This document shows, in pieces, positions 12,701-26,224 of a DNA stretch of 64,000 nt (the first letter of the stretch is position 1; each line of letters starts with the position of its first letter). The position numbers and the translations under genes are program-made. A model generated the notes under the pieces. It ran no database searches. It worked only from the letters and a program-made list of their open reading frames with translations, and was not told where the DNA came from. The stretch covers positions 168,810,037-168,874,036 of the forward strand of contig NC_044979.1 of the NCBI RefSeq assembly GCF_008728515.1. The letters run 5' to 3'. Source of the stretch: Papio anubis. Its lineage: Eukaryota > Chordata > Mammalia > Primates > Cercopithecidae.

Positions 12701-15700
12701 TGGAAGGCAAAGGGCAAGGATGTAAACAGCTCCCTTGCTGCTCTCTTCTAAGGTCACCAGTGGCATTCAGGAAGGCTCTGCCCTCATTATTTAATCACTT
12801 CCGAAAGCCTCCACCTCTGAGTCCTATCATATTGACAGTTATGTTTCATATGAATTCTGATACTCACAATCACTGATCAAATGCAGGCATCTCTGCTAAG
12901 CCCTGGGGTATAAAGATAAGAGCAGATAGCGCCCCTCCGGGAGCTAGCAACAGACCTCAATTAAGGATCTGGTTTTACAGTAAGCAGGGTCAGGTGCCTC
13001 CTGAAGCAAGTGTGAATGCGAACTCCACTTACTGTTTAGCTTATTTTCTCACACATGCCCACAACACGGGCATCTGGTTACACATTTGTCCTCTCCCTTT
13101 GGCCCGTTGTGTGGCAGCCTTCAGTGTGACTTACCGAGTGTGGAAAGGCTGCCTGCTGCACTGCTACTCTCACAGGTGCCTGTGATGCCACCAATACAGG
13201 TTTTTTGGGGGGTGGGGTTTTGAGGTAGAGTCACACTCTGTCATTGCCCAGGTTGGAAAGCAGTGGTGCGATCTCAGCTCACTGCAACCTCCGCCTCCTG
13301 GGTTCAAGCGATTCTCCTGCCTCAGCCTCCCAAGTAGCTGCGATTACAGGTACCTGCCACCACACCCAGCTAATTTTTGTATCAACACAGGCTTATATGG
13401 TTCCCCTCTAGAATGCAGAGATTCTTGAGGCGGTGCCAGACTAGGTCCCTAAACTCACAGCATGAAGCGCTTTTGGGAATTCTTTCTTCCTGTTGGGAGA
13501 AAGTGAGAAGATAAAACCAGAAGTTGCCCAGATGTGAAAGGGCAGGAAAAGCCCCAGTGGGGTGGCATACTGCTATGCCACCACCTTACCTGCTTGCCTC
13601 TGAGTTTAATCTTTGAAAAAAATTTGCATTGTAAGGTTTGAGAGGCACTGGACTTCTGCAACTGCAAGCCACCATTTTTTTCAGTTGTTGCTTTGATTTG
13701 CTTTTGTCTTTTAATTTACTTATTAGAAGTTAAACCATTTTCTTCATATATTCCATGAGTCTAATCCAATTATTGACCTCCATAGGCTTAGCCCCTCATG
13801 CAATGAAGGAATATAGGCATGCTGTCAACAACCCCAACCCCAAAAGAGAAATAACCAATTGCAGCTGAGTGCAGTGGCTCACACCTGTAATCCCAGCACT
13901 TTGGGAGGCCAAGGTGGGCAGGTCACCTGAGGTCAGGAGTTCAAGACAAGCCTGGCCAACATGGCAAAACCCCATCTTTACAAAAATACAAAAAAAAAAT
14001 AGCTGGGTGTGGTGGTGTGCATCTGTATTCTCAGCCTACTTGGGAGGCTGGGGCAGGAGAATTGCTTGAGCCTGGGTGCAGAGGTTGCAGTGAGCCACGA
14101 TAGCGCCACTGCACTCCAGCCTGAATGACAAGAGTGAAACTCTGTCTCAAAAAATAATAATAATAATATTTAAAAGACTGGTTTATCTTATTTATTTATT
14201 TATTTCTGAGACAGAGTCTCGCTCTGTCACCCAGACTGGAGTGCAGTGTGGCATGATCCTGGCTCACTGCAACTTCCACCTCCCAAGTTCAAGCAATTCT
14301 CGTACGCCACCATGCCCAGATAATTTTTTGCATCTTTAGTAGAGATGGGGTTTTGCCATGCTGGCTAGGCTGGTCTCAAACTCCTCTGTCTCTCAAAGTG
14401 CTGTGATTATAGGCATGAGCCAACACACCCGGCCTGCTTTATCTTTTTTAAAAAAGAAGTGATGGCTTGTGTGTCATTTAAGCTAGAGAATTCAGGAACT
14501 GAGATGGTTTGTGGGCATCACCGTCAGTCCTTGATGCACCCTTGAGTGGCCTCAGGGTCCCTGAACTGAGAGGAGTACCTGCTATCTGCTCCTTCCTATT
14601 TTAGGTCTAAAACAGCTATTATAACTGGTAAATGTGAAAAAGAAGAAAAAAAAAGTGGTGTCCGTTCACTGCTTAGTCATGTTCTTATTTTTGTCTCCAT
14701 TACTAGTTTCAAATTACTCCTCAGTATGACTTTGAGGTCCTCAGAAACCTGGAGCCATGGACAACTTATTGTGTTCAAGTTCAAGGGTTTCTTCCTGATC
14801 GGAACAAAACTGGGGAATGGAGTGAGCCTGTCTGTGAGAAAACAACCAGTGACGGTGAGTCCTGAGATGCGCCTCCGCTAAGCATCCTAAACAGCTTTGT
14901 AGACACCTGCCCTAGACATGATTGCATCCAACTCAAACGCCAGCTCAGTTCAGAAATCTATCACCCTGACATTGTCTCTCAGCCCTGACTCATCAGCTTC
15001 ATGCTGGGAAGGAGACCACGCCCACTTCTAGGCAGCTCATCCACTCTTAGATCAAAGGAGTTGCTAGAAACCTTTTCTGTCCCATGGAGCGAGGTCTGCC
15101 TCCATGAGCCCTCCTTGGCAGTACTTATTCTGCCGTCCTGGGCTCCCTAAAGCAAGGCCCATCAGTCCTCCCAAGACCACCAACAGAGCTCGAGCCCTGT
15201 CATATACCCCAGAGCTCTTTCCTTCCCAGGAGGCACATCTCCAGCCCCTGCCGACACGTGATGGGAAGCAAGTGTCAGGAAATCTGACCGCCGTCCTCAG
15301 CCAGTGCTGCCTGATTCAGGGCCCCTTGTATGTAGGGAACCAGGACGTCAGCACAGTCCTTCACACCATATGGACCACTTCTAGCTTGGAGGAAGGAACG
15401 GGAGAAGGAAAGAGAGAAGGTTCCCATGGGCCTAAACACAGAATATTTATGTGCAGACACATTGCAGTTGCATGTTGGTGAAAACTGTGGCCCAGGTGTC
15501 TGCATACAAACAGCAGGTCTTCTTATAATTTAAAGATGTTGGTGAAGGGTTCAGCAAGCTCGGACAATGGAAGGATGAAACATGGCATGCAGCATGCAGT
15601 TTGATAAAAAAGAAAAACATGTCTGCCGGACGTGGTGGCTCACGCCTGTAATCCCAACACTTTGAGAGGCCAAGGCAGGCGGATCACCTGAAGTCAGGAG

Positions 15701-18700
15701 TTCGAGACCAGCCTGGCCAACATGGCAAAACCCCGTCTCTACTAAAAATGCAAAAATTAGCTGGGCGTGGTGGCATACACCTGTAATCCCAGCTACTTGG
15801 GAGGCTGAGGCAGGCAAATTGTTTGAATCCAGGAAGTGGAGGCTGCAGTGAGCTGAGATCGTGCCACTGCACTCTAGCCTAAGCAACAAGAGTGAGACCC
15901 TGCCTCAAAAAAAAAAAAAAAAAAAAAAAAAACCATTTCAAATACCTTGCAAATACCAATAATCACCCATGAACTGACAAAATCCAAACATTTTACAAGA
16001 CAAAAGGAAAAATATGAGCCATTGAAAACCTGCTTTCATCAAACACCATTTTCATTTTTTCTTAAAACACACCTATCCCATTTAAATCCCACAAGTTTTC
16101 AATGAGAGCATTAGAAGGATCTTCTCCCATTTTACAAACTAGAACATGAAGGTTCGGAGAGTGATATAGTTTGGATGTTGCCCTCATCCAGACATCCAGA
16201 TCTCATGTAGAAATGTAATCCCCAGTGCTGGAGGTGGCGCCTGGTAGGAGGTAATTGGATCATGGGGGCCTATTTCTCATGAATGGCTTAGCACCATCCT
16301 CTTGGTGCTGTCCTCATGATAGTGAGTGACTTCCTGTGAGATCTGGTGGTTTAAAAGTATGTGCCATCTTGCTGTCTCTTGCCCCCGCTTAGCTTTCCAC
16401 CATGATTGGGAACTTCCAGAGGCTTCCCCAGAAACAGATACTGCTATGCTTCCTGTACAGCCTGCAGAATCATGAGCTAATTAAACCTCTTTTCTTTATA
16501 AATTACCCAGTTTTAGTTATTTGTTTGTTTATTTGTTTTTTGGATGGAGTCTCAGTCTGTTGCCTAGGCTGGAGTAGAGTGGCACGATCTTGGCACAACC
16601 TCCGCCTCCTAGGTTCAAGCAATTCCACTGCCTCAGCCTCCTGAGTAGCTGGGATTATAGGCGCCCACCACGATGCCCAGCTAATTTTTGTATTTTTAGT
16701 TGGGAATGGGGTTTCGCCATGTTGGCCAGGCTGGTCTCGAACTCCTGACCTCAAGTGATCCACCCACTTCAGCCTCCCAAAATGCTGGGGTTACAGGCAT
16801 GAGCCACCATGCTCAGTCATCCAGTTTTAGTTATTTCTTTATAGCAGTGCAAAAACAGCCTGAAACAGGGAGGTTAAGTAACTTGCCCAAATGCTAGTAA
16901 ATGAAAAGGATAAACCAGAACACAGGCTCATCTAAGCCCAGGTTATGTCCCCTGTAACTTAGTACATATAGATTAATTCCAGAGGTGAACTGAGGCACCG
17001 TGTCTCTGGATAAAGCAGGAAGGAGTAGTCTGCCTCATGGCGTGGTCGGATGGATCTGAAACAAGTTAGAGAACTTTACACAGAGGGTGTAGATTGGTAG
17101 ATTCTCCCACAGTTCACAACCCGTGCAGAGCAGGGTCCTCTCTCCTTCCCCTTCTGGAACTCTCCATCTGGGGTGAGGAACAAAAGCATTCCTCGAATCA
17201 TGTCACCATCACCCAGATGTGTCCTTGTCTAAGATGCTAAGATGCCCCAGTCTGAGACACCAGGAGACCCAAGCACTGCCTCAGAGGTTCATTACTCAAA
17301 ATAAAATGACAGGGCGGGGCCCACGGATCCCTGTTTGTATGAGTCTCCAGGCGCCAAATGAGAGAACTACTTAAGTATTAATGGAAGGATGGATGGATGA
17401 GTAGGAACATGGAACTTCTGCAAGACCCGGGATGTCAAATCCCCAGGAGACCTCACGTGTTCAGCTGTGGTGCGGACTGGGGCTGCCGCATAGCCCTGTG
17501 ATCACCAAGGGCAGACTCACATGTTTGAGTTGAACATGCTGGAAGTGTGGGCCAGAAGGCACCGCTTCTGAACGTTTAAGGAATGTCCACTGCGAGCCAC
17601 GCACTGTGACAAGCACCATGTGGTGCCGGCAGATGACTGCACTTGCTGTAGCTCCAGGGTCATTGCTCTTTCAGGGCTCTTTGATGCCTGTGTCCCTTTA
17701 AAATGACATGCTCTTCACAGGCAGTGTTTGTTCTCTTGGCCCCTCTCAGAGCCAAATGCTCTGCTTATGAGGGCGGTGCTGGTTGGCAGGGGATGGGCAC
17801 ACAGAGATCAGGTGGCCGGGGCATCTGGAGGAGGGACCTGGGGCCGAACAAGGGGAGCGGGGACCACGAGCAACCCAGGTGACATCCTGGACTCTGCCAA
17901 AGATAAGCAAAGCAGGATGCTGGTGAAAGCGGTCAAAACATTTTATCCCGTAATGACTGGAGTAGGGAAAAGGGCCGAGTTCCATTTACTCAGAGGTGTT
18001 TTAAAGGGAGAACGAGGTCCGGGCGTGGTGGCTTATGCCTGTAATCCCAGCACTTTGGTAGGCTAAGGCAGGAGGATTGCTTGAGCCCAGGAGTTCAAGA
18101 CCAGCCTGGCCAACATAGTGGAACCCCCATCTCTATAAAATATTTTAAAAATTAGCTGGGCATGGTGACACATATCTGTAGTCCCAGCTACCCAGGAGGC
18201 TGAGGTGGGAGGATCACTTGAGCCCTGGAGGTCAAGGCTGCAGTGAGCCATGTTCGCACTACTGCACTCCAACCTGGACGACAGAACAAGACTCTATCTC
18301 AAAAATGAAAATAAATAAAAGGAGAATGAGGGAGTAGAAGGAAAGAGTGCGTGGGGAGTTGAGCAGAATCAGGGAAGTGAAAAAACTTTTAAATCAGCTG
18401 AGGGGGTGGGTCAGTGCCGTGAGGCCCTCTGTGTGTGTGAACCGAGGCTAGGTTTATCAAGGCTGGGCTTCTACCCTCCCACAGAGACAGGGAGACAGAG
18501 GCCCTGTCCTTCCTGCTGATTTCAAAAGAATGGCTCTCAGATCGTGGAGAAAAATATCCCCAGGTTGTGGGAGATACGTATAAGTCTCAAAGGGACAGAG
18601 GAAGGATTCACCACTGTAAGCCCTTTTGAATAAATGCTCTCTGAAAGAGAGGTCAAGGCCTCTCCTCGGGAGCTGGGAAGAACAAATGGTCAGTGCCTTA

Positions 18701-20150
18701 GGCAGCCTTGGATTTTTCCAGACAGGAATTCAAGGGGGTTGGATCATCCCAGGTATGTGGCCTTGGCCTGCTGAAAGCTATGCTGGGGTTTGGCCAGGTC
18801 TCTTAGTGCAGGGGTTCGTTTGCTTGTTTGGGCTTTGGTTTTGGTTTTTGAGGCAGGGTTTCACTCTGTCGCCCAGGTTGGAGTGCAGTGGTACAATCAT
18901 AGCTCACTGTCACAGCCTCGACCTCCCGGGCTCAAGCGACCCTCCCACCGCAGCCTTTCAAATCGCTGGGACTACAGGTGTGTGCCATCATACCCAGCTA
19001 ATTTTTTAAAAAACTTATTTTGTTGTAGAGAAGCGGTCTCACTATGTTGCCCAGACTGGTCTCAAACTCCTGGGCTCAAGCGATCCTCCCGCCTCGGCCT
19101 CCCAGAGTCCTGGGATTACAGGTATGAGCCACCACACCTGGCCTAGTGCAGGGGTTCGGATAGAGTTGTTCATTCAGAGAGTTTCTGTCTTTCTTTTTTT
19201 TTTTTTTTTTTTTTTTGAGACGGAGTCTCGCTCTGTTGCCCAGGCTGGAGTGCGGTGGCCGGATCTCAGCTCACTGCAAGCTCCGCCTCCCGGGTTCACG
19301 CCATTCTCCTGCCTCAGCCTCCAGAGTAGCTGGGACTACAGGCGCCCGCCACCTCGCCCGGCTAGTTTTTTGTATTTTTTAGTAGAGACGGGGTTTCACC
19401 GGGTTAGCCAGGATGGTCTCGATCTCCTGACCTTGTGATCCGCCCGTCTCGGCCTCCCAAAGTGCTGGGATTACAGGCTTGAGCCACCGCGCCCGGCCGT
19501 TTCTGTCTTTCTCAATATAGAATGAGATGGAGCCTGTGTTTAACTCAGGCTCACGTGTCCAGGGGAGTCTCACTTGCTCCGTCAAGGCAGCAGTGGCATA
19601 TCCAGAGGCCCGTGGCTACACTGCCAGTAGGTACAGTGGATCAGAATTCTTGCTTGTTATTCTTTTGATGTATATCAGCAATAATTCCAGACACTAAACT
19701 TTGGAGAAGATAGGAAAAGGGTGAAACTCTTCGAAAACCTCTGGGTCCTCTAACCAGTTGCTGTGTTTCTGAGACATCTCCCAAGATGAACATACAGGCT
19801 CTGTTTTCAGGGATTGTAATGGTTAAAATGCTCTTGGGATCACCGTGACCCAACCTGTGACAAGAATGTAACATACCCATTATCCCTGGCAGAGACGGTC
19901 CCCTCCTGGATGGTGGCCATCATCCTCATGGCCTCGGTCTTCGTGGTCTGCCTGGCACTCCTTGGCTGCTTCGCCTTGCTGTGGTGCATTTATAAGAAGA
20001 CAAAGTACACCTTTTCCCCTGGGAATTCTCTTCCACAGCACCTGAAAGAGGTAGGTAGGGTGGAGAGAGATGCAGATTTGAAAACCTTGATTGGAAAGAG
20101 CTTTCCTTTCAAGTTAGGGCTGCCCAATTCCAGACAACATGTTTTCCAGG

Positions 20151-20196
<46 letters not shown>

Positions 20197-23100
20197 TTTG
20201 TGTGCTTGTCCATTCTCTTGTAACCATTTCAGGGAAGTCTGAAGTCAAGGAACAGCCCCGAGGAAAGGGGCGCAGCTTTGTCCAGTGGCCCTCCCTACAC
20301 CCTAGGGTGTCGTTCCTTCTCCAGCCTTCCCTGCCCAAAGCCCCAGGTCCCTGGGGAGCAAAGGTGATGGTTCTAGGGCAGGAGAGGAAAAAGCAGCGCC
20401 TAGTGTAGAAAAAAGAGAAAACTCGAGGCTAAATGCCAGCAAATCGCCAGAGGGAGAGAATGGGAGGAAGGAAAGGCACATTTCCAGTTTTAGAATATGC
20501 GACAGTGATTGAAATTCTGGGTAGTGTTTCCTGGTCTTTAAGAAGGCTATTTTTAAAAGGGTTAGGAGAAGAAACAATGCAACTGGCTAATGATAACAGG
20601 ACTGAAGAAGCCCTAAGAAATGAAACTCTGGATAGTCACTGACACTTGAAAATGAAAAGATGCCAAGCCCAGACCAAAAGGAACTATCTTTGGTCCCATT
20701 TCCCAGGAAGCAGACTCTGAGATAGAGATTTGCTTTCAAAAGGCTGAATGGGGAACATCCTTGGGAATAATACGCTAAGGGAGTGAAGGTAGCCAGATGA
20801 GGCAGAGAGAGGTTGAACTGTCACACAGCCACAACAGAGGCCTCAGCCAATCCCATGTGACCTCTCGAGTGGGGGTGGCCCCTTAGAGATGTCCTAAGCT
20901 GAGGCAAGAGGGATGGGCATGTGAACTCCACAATGGCCATGCCCTGGATATGGGCTACTCCCAGGAAGGGGCCCTAAGCTAGGGTGAGGGGTGAGACAGC
21001 AGCAGACAGGAGCTAGGAGCACGAGTACCTCCTTCCTGAAGGTACCACAGCATCCATTACAGTCACCCCTGGGACCACTTGGATAAACTGGAAGCAGCTC
21101 CTCCAGGATCTGAGTTGATCTCATTTCCTGGGGAAGGTTACAGGAGGAAGATGAGTGGAATACACTCCAGCCCCCACTGCTGCTGCTGGTCTCAGGACCA
21201 CAAAGGAACGCTTGTGGGTTGGCCTGTTCCTCTGCCGGCCCTGAGGGTCCGCTCTCCTCTCCCGGGAGGAGCCTGTGCTGTAGGGGCTGCTGACTTGATT
21301 GGGTGTCCCAGCCTTCATCCCGGAGAGGACTGAGCCTCCGGTCCCCAGGCCCATCTCAGGCAATGGCCTGCCCCTGCACTTGTCAACTTGCTGTCAAAAT
21401 CGGGCAGGGGAGTCCCAGGAAGTGCCCAGTGACTCTGGCGGGTGCCCACTGTGATACAGTGGTGACTTCTCTTCTTGCCTGCCAGTCTCTTGGCCTGAGG
21501 AGGTGGCTTAAAGTTTATCGGCCCTTGTTTCGTGTCCTCTGGTAGAAATGCTCCCACTCTGGGAACCTTTTAGACCAGGTATGGCAAACTTTTTCTTAAA
21601 GGGCCAGGTAAAAAATATTTTAGAAGGCCAGGCACAGTGGCTCATGCCTGTAAGCCTAGCACTTTGGGAGGCCGAGGCGGGTGGATCATCTAAGATCAGA
21701 AGATGGAGACCATCCTGGCTAACATGGTGAAACCCTATCTCTACTGAAAATACAAAAAATTAGCTGGGCACAGTGGCGGGCACCTGTAGTCCCAGCTACT
21801 CGGGAGGCTGAGGCAGGAGAATCGCGTGAACCAGGGAGACAGAGCTGGCAGTGAGCTGAGATTGCACCACTGCACTCCAGCCTGGGCGACAGAGTGAGAC
21901 TCCATCTCAAAAAAAAAAAAAAAATACAAAAATTAGCCAAGCATGGTGGTGCATGCCTATAATCCCAGCTACTCGGGAGACTGAGGCAGGAGAATCGCTT
22001 GAACTCGGGAGGTAAAAGTTGCAGTGAACCCTCACACCACTGCACTCCACCCTGAGCAACAGAGCGAGACTCTGTCTCAAAATTTAAAATTTTTAAAAAT
22101 TTATATATATATATTTTAGGTTCTGTTGGCAAGAAATAAAAATCAAAGTTATATATTCACTTATATAACCACTTAAATGTAATCGTTGAAAAATCCTCAA
22201 GCCGTATGAAAACACAAGTGATAGGCCGGATCTGCCTCATGGGCCTTCATTTGCTGGTCCTGCCCTAGACCCACAGAGCCTCAAACCGCGAGGTCAGGGA
22301 GCAGCGGTTTCCCCAGTAGGTCACTGGGCATGAGGGTGAACAGGGCCACTCCTAGCCCCTGCTTGCTTCCGGACCCGGGCATTCCACCTGCTGGGGGCAC
22401 AGCATCACGTGATGATTGTCGGTCTTGGGTGCGTGCCAGGTGCTGGAGGACAAGGCCCCGCTCTCAGCAGGTGTCACCTCGAAGCTGGCGCCTCCCCTGC
22501 CCTTTCAACAGGCCGCTCCGTTCTTCTTCCAGGCTGGAAGCTGCTGGGTGGTGCAGGGTGTGATATGACCGGGGGGTCCCGCCTTCACTGTCAGTGGGCC
22601 CATTGGTCTGGCACCATGTGATACGGCCTCTCTATTAGTTTGTCAGGGCTGCTGTAGCAAAGTAGCACTCATTGCGCAGTTAAACAACGGGAATTGATTC
22701 TTTCACAGTTCTCGAGGCCAGACGTCCAAAGTCAAGGTATCACTAGGGTGGGTTCCTCGGAGGCTGTGAGGGAGGATCTGTCCCAGGCCTCTCCCCTAAC
22801 CTCTCAGGGTTGCTGGCAATCTTTGGCGTTCCTTGGCTTCTGGAGGCACCACCCAGTCTCTGCCTTGATCTTCACACAGACTTCTCCCTATGTGAGTGTC
22901 TGTGTCCACATTGCCCCCTCTTTACACAGACACCAGTCACGGGGGAGGCTCACCCTACTCCACTGTAGCCTCATTCTAACTTAACTGATCCCCTCTGCAG
23001 CAACCCTATCTCCAAATACAGTCACATTCTGAGGTAGAGGGATTAGGACATACAAACTTCTTTTCTTTTTTTTTTGGAGACAGAGTCTCACTCTGTCACC

Positions 23101-26100
23101 CAGGCTGGAATGGAGTGGCATGATTTCGGCTCACTGCAATCTCCGCCTCCTGGGTTCAAGTGATTCTCCTGCCTCAGCCTCCCAAGTTGCTGGGATTACA
23201 GGCACCCACCACCACACCCAGTGAATTTTTGTGTTTTCAGTAGAGACAGGGTTTCACCATATTGGCCAGGCTGGTCTCAAAGTCCTGATCTCAAGTGATC
23301 TGCCCGCCCTGGCCTCCCAAAGTGCTGGGATTACAGGCGTGAGCCACCGCACCTGGCCCAGGGCATATGAATTTTGTGGGAATAGAATTCAACCCCTAAA
23401 AGGATCCTCTACCAGGAGAGCAGACACCTGTGAGACCATAGTGGTCCTGACAGGCCCTGCAGGACACGAACAGCAAATCACTCCTAAACTAAAGGTCAGC
23501 TCCAGCCAGGATGCACCACTGCCCCTTCCAGAGTGCTGCGAGAGAGTCGGTGTCATCAGCTTGCTACCAGCTGGCTGGTTGGTCTCCTCGGGGGATGCCT
23601 TCATATCGGGGCTCAGCATTGATCTCTGTCGCAGGCAGGTTGGACATTCTGCAGCAGTGGTGGCCACCCAGCCATGGGAGTGGGAGCCCCTTCTCTCAGG
23701 CCCACGCGCAGCCTCCATCCCTGCCACCACGGCTGCTGTGTTCATGAGCCCTGTGCCACGTACAGGTGACCAGTGGCAGAGGCTGGCTGACATCCACTGG
23801 CTGTGTCATCATGTCTCCCTGGCCATCTGCTGTCTGTGACACATGCTCTCAGTGGGAGTTAATGTGGGACGCAGAAATCGCCACGCTGCAGCTACTCCCT
23901 CAGGTCCATCCTTCTTCCCAGACGTCCTTGTCCCTAACTTTCCAGTCTTCCTTCCCCAGAGCCCCTGACCACCAGCCTCATCACTAACCCCTGCCTGGGA
24001 TCCCACAGCTGGCCTGATCTTGGGCTGCTTTTCTTTCCACGTAAAGGGGATGACCAGACCCACGGCCCAAAGCTCGGCCCGTGGGGAGGCTTTCTCCCTG
24101 GTTGGGGCTGAAGTGCAGTAGCGGGCCACTTTCAGTGTGTGCCCACGTACCATGCTAACCTTGCCATGAAACCACGCCGGCCTTTCCTCCTTCTTCAGCT
24201 GGGCGTAAGTACCCATCCCCTTGCAGTCATCATGTGAGCAGACACAGCCACTGTGCAACAGGGATACAGGGCACAGGAGTCCCAGCCACCTGCATGTGGC
24301 CGACATGCACCCTCTGACCCCATCTCAGGGCCTGCTGGGTCTCAGGCCTCATGATGGTCGCTTCTGGGCAGCACGATCACCTCACGTCCCTGGTCAGAAG
24401 CTCTGTCTCTGTCAGGTCCCCATAGCGTCCCAAGAGCTGCTTTTTCAAACAGGGTATAATTATCTGCTGCAGATGGCCCCGCCTGACCCCAGAACCCTCA
24501 TATCTACGTTGTGATTTTGCTCTTGGGATTTGCCATAAACTCCACCCAGCATCTTTTCCCACCCCAGACACTTCAAGGATGTGCCAAGTCACACGTTCCC
24601 CGGGTTGGATTCGCAGGCCGTCCCTGGGGATAATGCACCAGTCCTGAGGTGTGCGTAGGGCTGCAGGCTCCACGGCCCATACCTTCTGCAGGGCCCTTTC
24701 CTGTCCGGGGCCCCTCAGTGCCGACAGCCTCCTGTGTTGTGTGACAAACATATTGGAGCAGTCAGTATTCCTAGGCATGGAACATGCTGCCTCCAGAGCC
24801 CTGAGGACTCCACAGCACAATGCTTCCTTCCTAGTGGTGGGAGGGGCGAGACACAATAATTGATCCTTTAAAGAGGATGTGCTGGCATGCCCCACTGCAA
24901 GGGTCCCCTCAAATTTCACGGATGTGGCAGGTCCCTGAATCTCTACAGGGTGAGTTTCTCACCCTCTGCAGTGTGTGTGCCTCACCAATGCCTTGCCACT
25001 TCCTGCATGCCTGGTCCTATTAATGTATTGTTGTGATAGCTAATATCAGGCCCTTGTCCCCGCACCACCAGTCAGCTGATGCAGGCTGCCTCTGGGAAGG
25101 GCACAGAGCCTTGGCCGAGGCAACTGCCTTCTGGGAAGGGCACAGCCTAGAAAGGGACTCAGTTATGAGCCATTTCAGCCTCCAGTATTCCTGGAGGCTT
25201 GGGGAACAAGCACCTCCACCACAAAAGGGATCTGGGCAACAGAGCACTGCATCTACCCTCAATGGGAAGTGGGGCACAGGACCATAGGCAAGTGTTTCAG
25301 AGCGACTAGAACCCCCTACAAAGAGTGCCAGGCCAGGTATGGTGGCTCACACCTGTAATCCCAGCATTTTGGGAGTCTGAGGCTGGCAGATCACTTGAGG
25401 TCTGAAGTTCGAGACCAGCCTGGCCAACATGGTGAAACCCTGTCTCTACCAAAAATACAAAAATTAGCCACGCCTGTAATTCCAGCTACTCAGAAGGCTG
25501 AGGCACAAGAATCGCTTGAACCTGGGAGGCCAAGGTTGCAGTGAGCAGAGATCACGCCACTGCACTCCAGCCTGGGTGACACAGCAAGACTCGAACTCAA
25601 AAAAAAAAAAAAAAAAGTACCACAATGAACTAAGCACCACAATGAACTAAGAATCCTCTACGAGCTGTTGAGAAGCCACAGCTGCAGCAGGAAGAACAAA
25701 GAATGAGGGTGGGCCCTTTGCTTGGGTCAGAGGTTTTGTATTAACTGAGAACCAAGAGGAAACAAAATTATTCACCTGCTATTTTTGCTTCTGGCTTCAC
25801 CATCAAAGAAACTGGTCAGATAGGAAAGAACAGACGGAACGAACTGTAAAGGGGCCTGCTGGCATGAGCTCTCACCTCCAAGGCTAGAAGACTTTGCAGA
25901 CTTGACCGTGGAGCCAGCCCCTGTAAGAGCTGAGAAATCAGAGAAGGGAGTGGAGGGTGCTGGAGAGGGGTTGGGCAACTACGGAGCAGTTCGGGGTCCT
26001 CACATCACATCACGACTTTCTCCAGCTTGATTAATAAAGCATCGAATCTATTAACCAGGACCCAAAGGATCATTTAGAGTTTAGGGAGATTTGCTGGGGA

Positions 26101-26172
26101 TGGAGACTTTGAGTTAAAAAAGCACTAGGGAGGTTCATCCTACACTCATCTATTGAGCCAGCCACCAGTGTG

Positions 26173-26224
<52 letters not shown>

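Noticed and set aside
20139..20408. Open frames with runs of His-Thr or Cys-Val
   Set aside because: Translations of the (CA)n tract and its complement.
23231..23839. A + strand open frame of 202 codons
   Set aside because: It starts in an antisense Alu and runs antisense through the pol relic; no domain is recognisable.
25619..25651. Two direct copies of a 16-base unit, considered as a regulatory repeat or array
   Set aside because: Only two copies next to an Alu tail; a local slippage duplication is enough.
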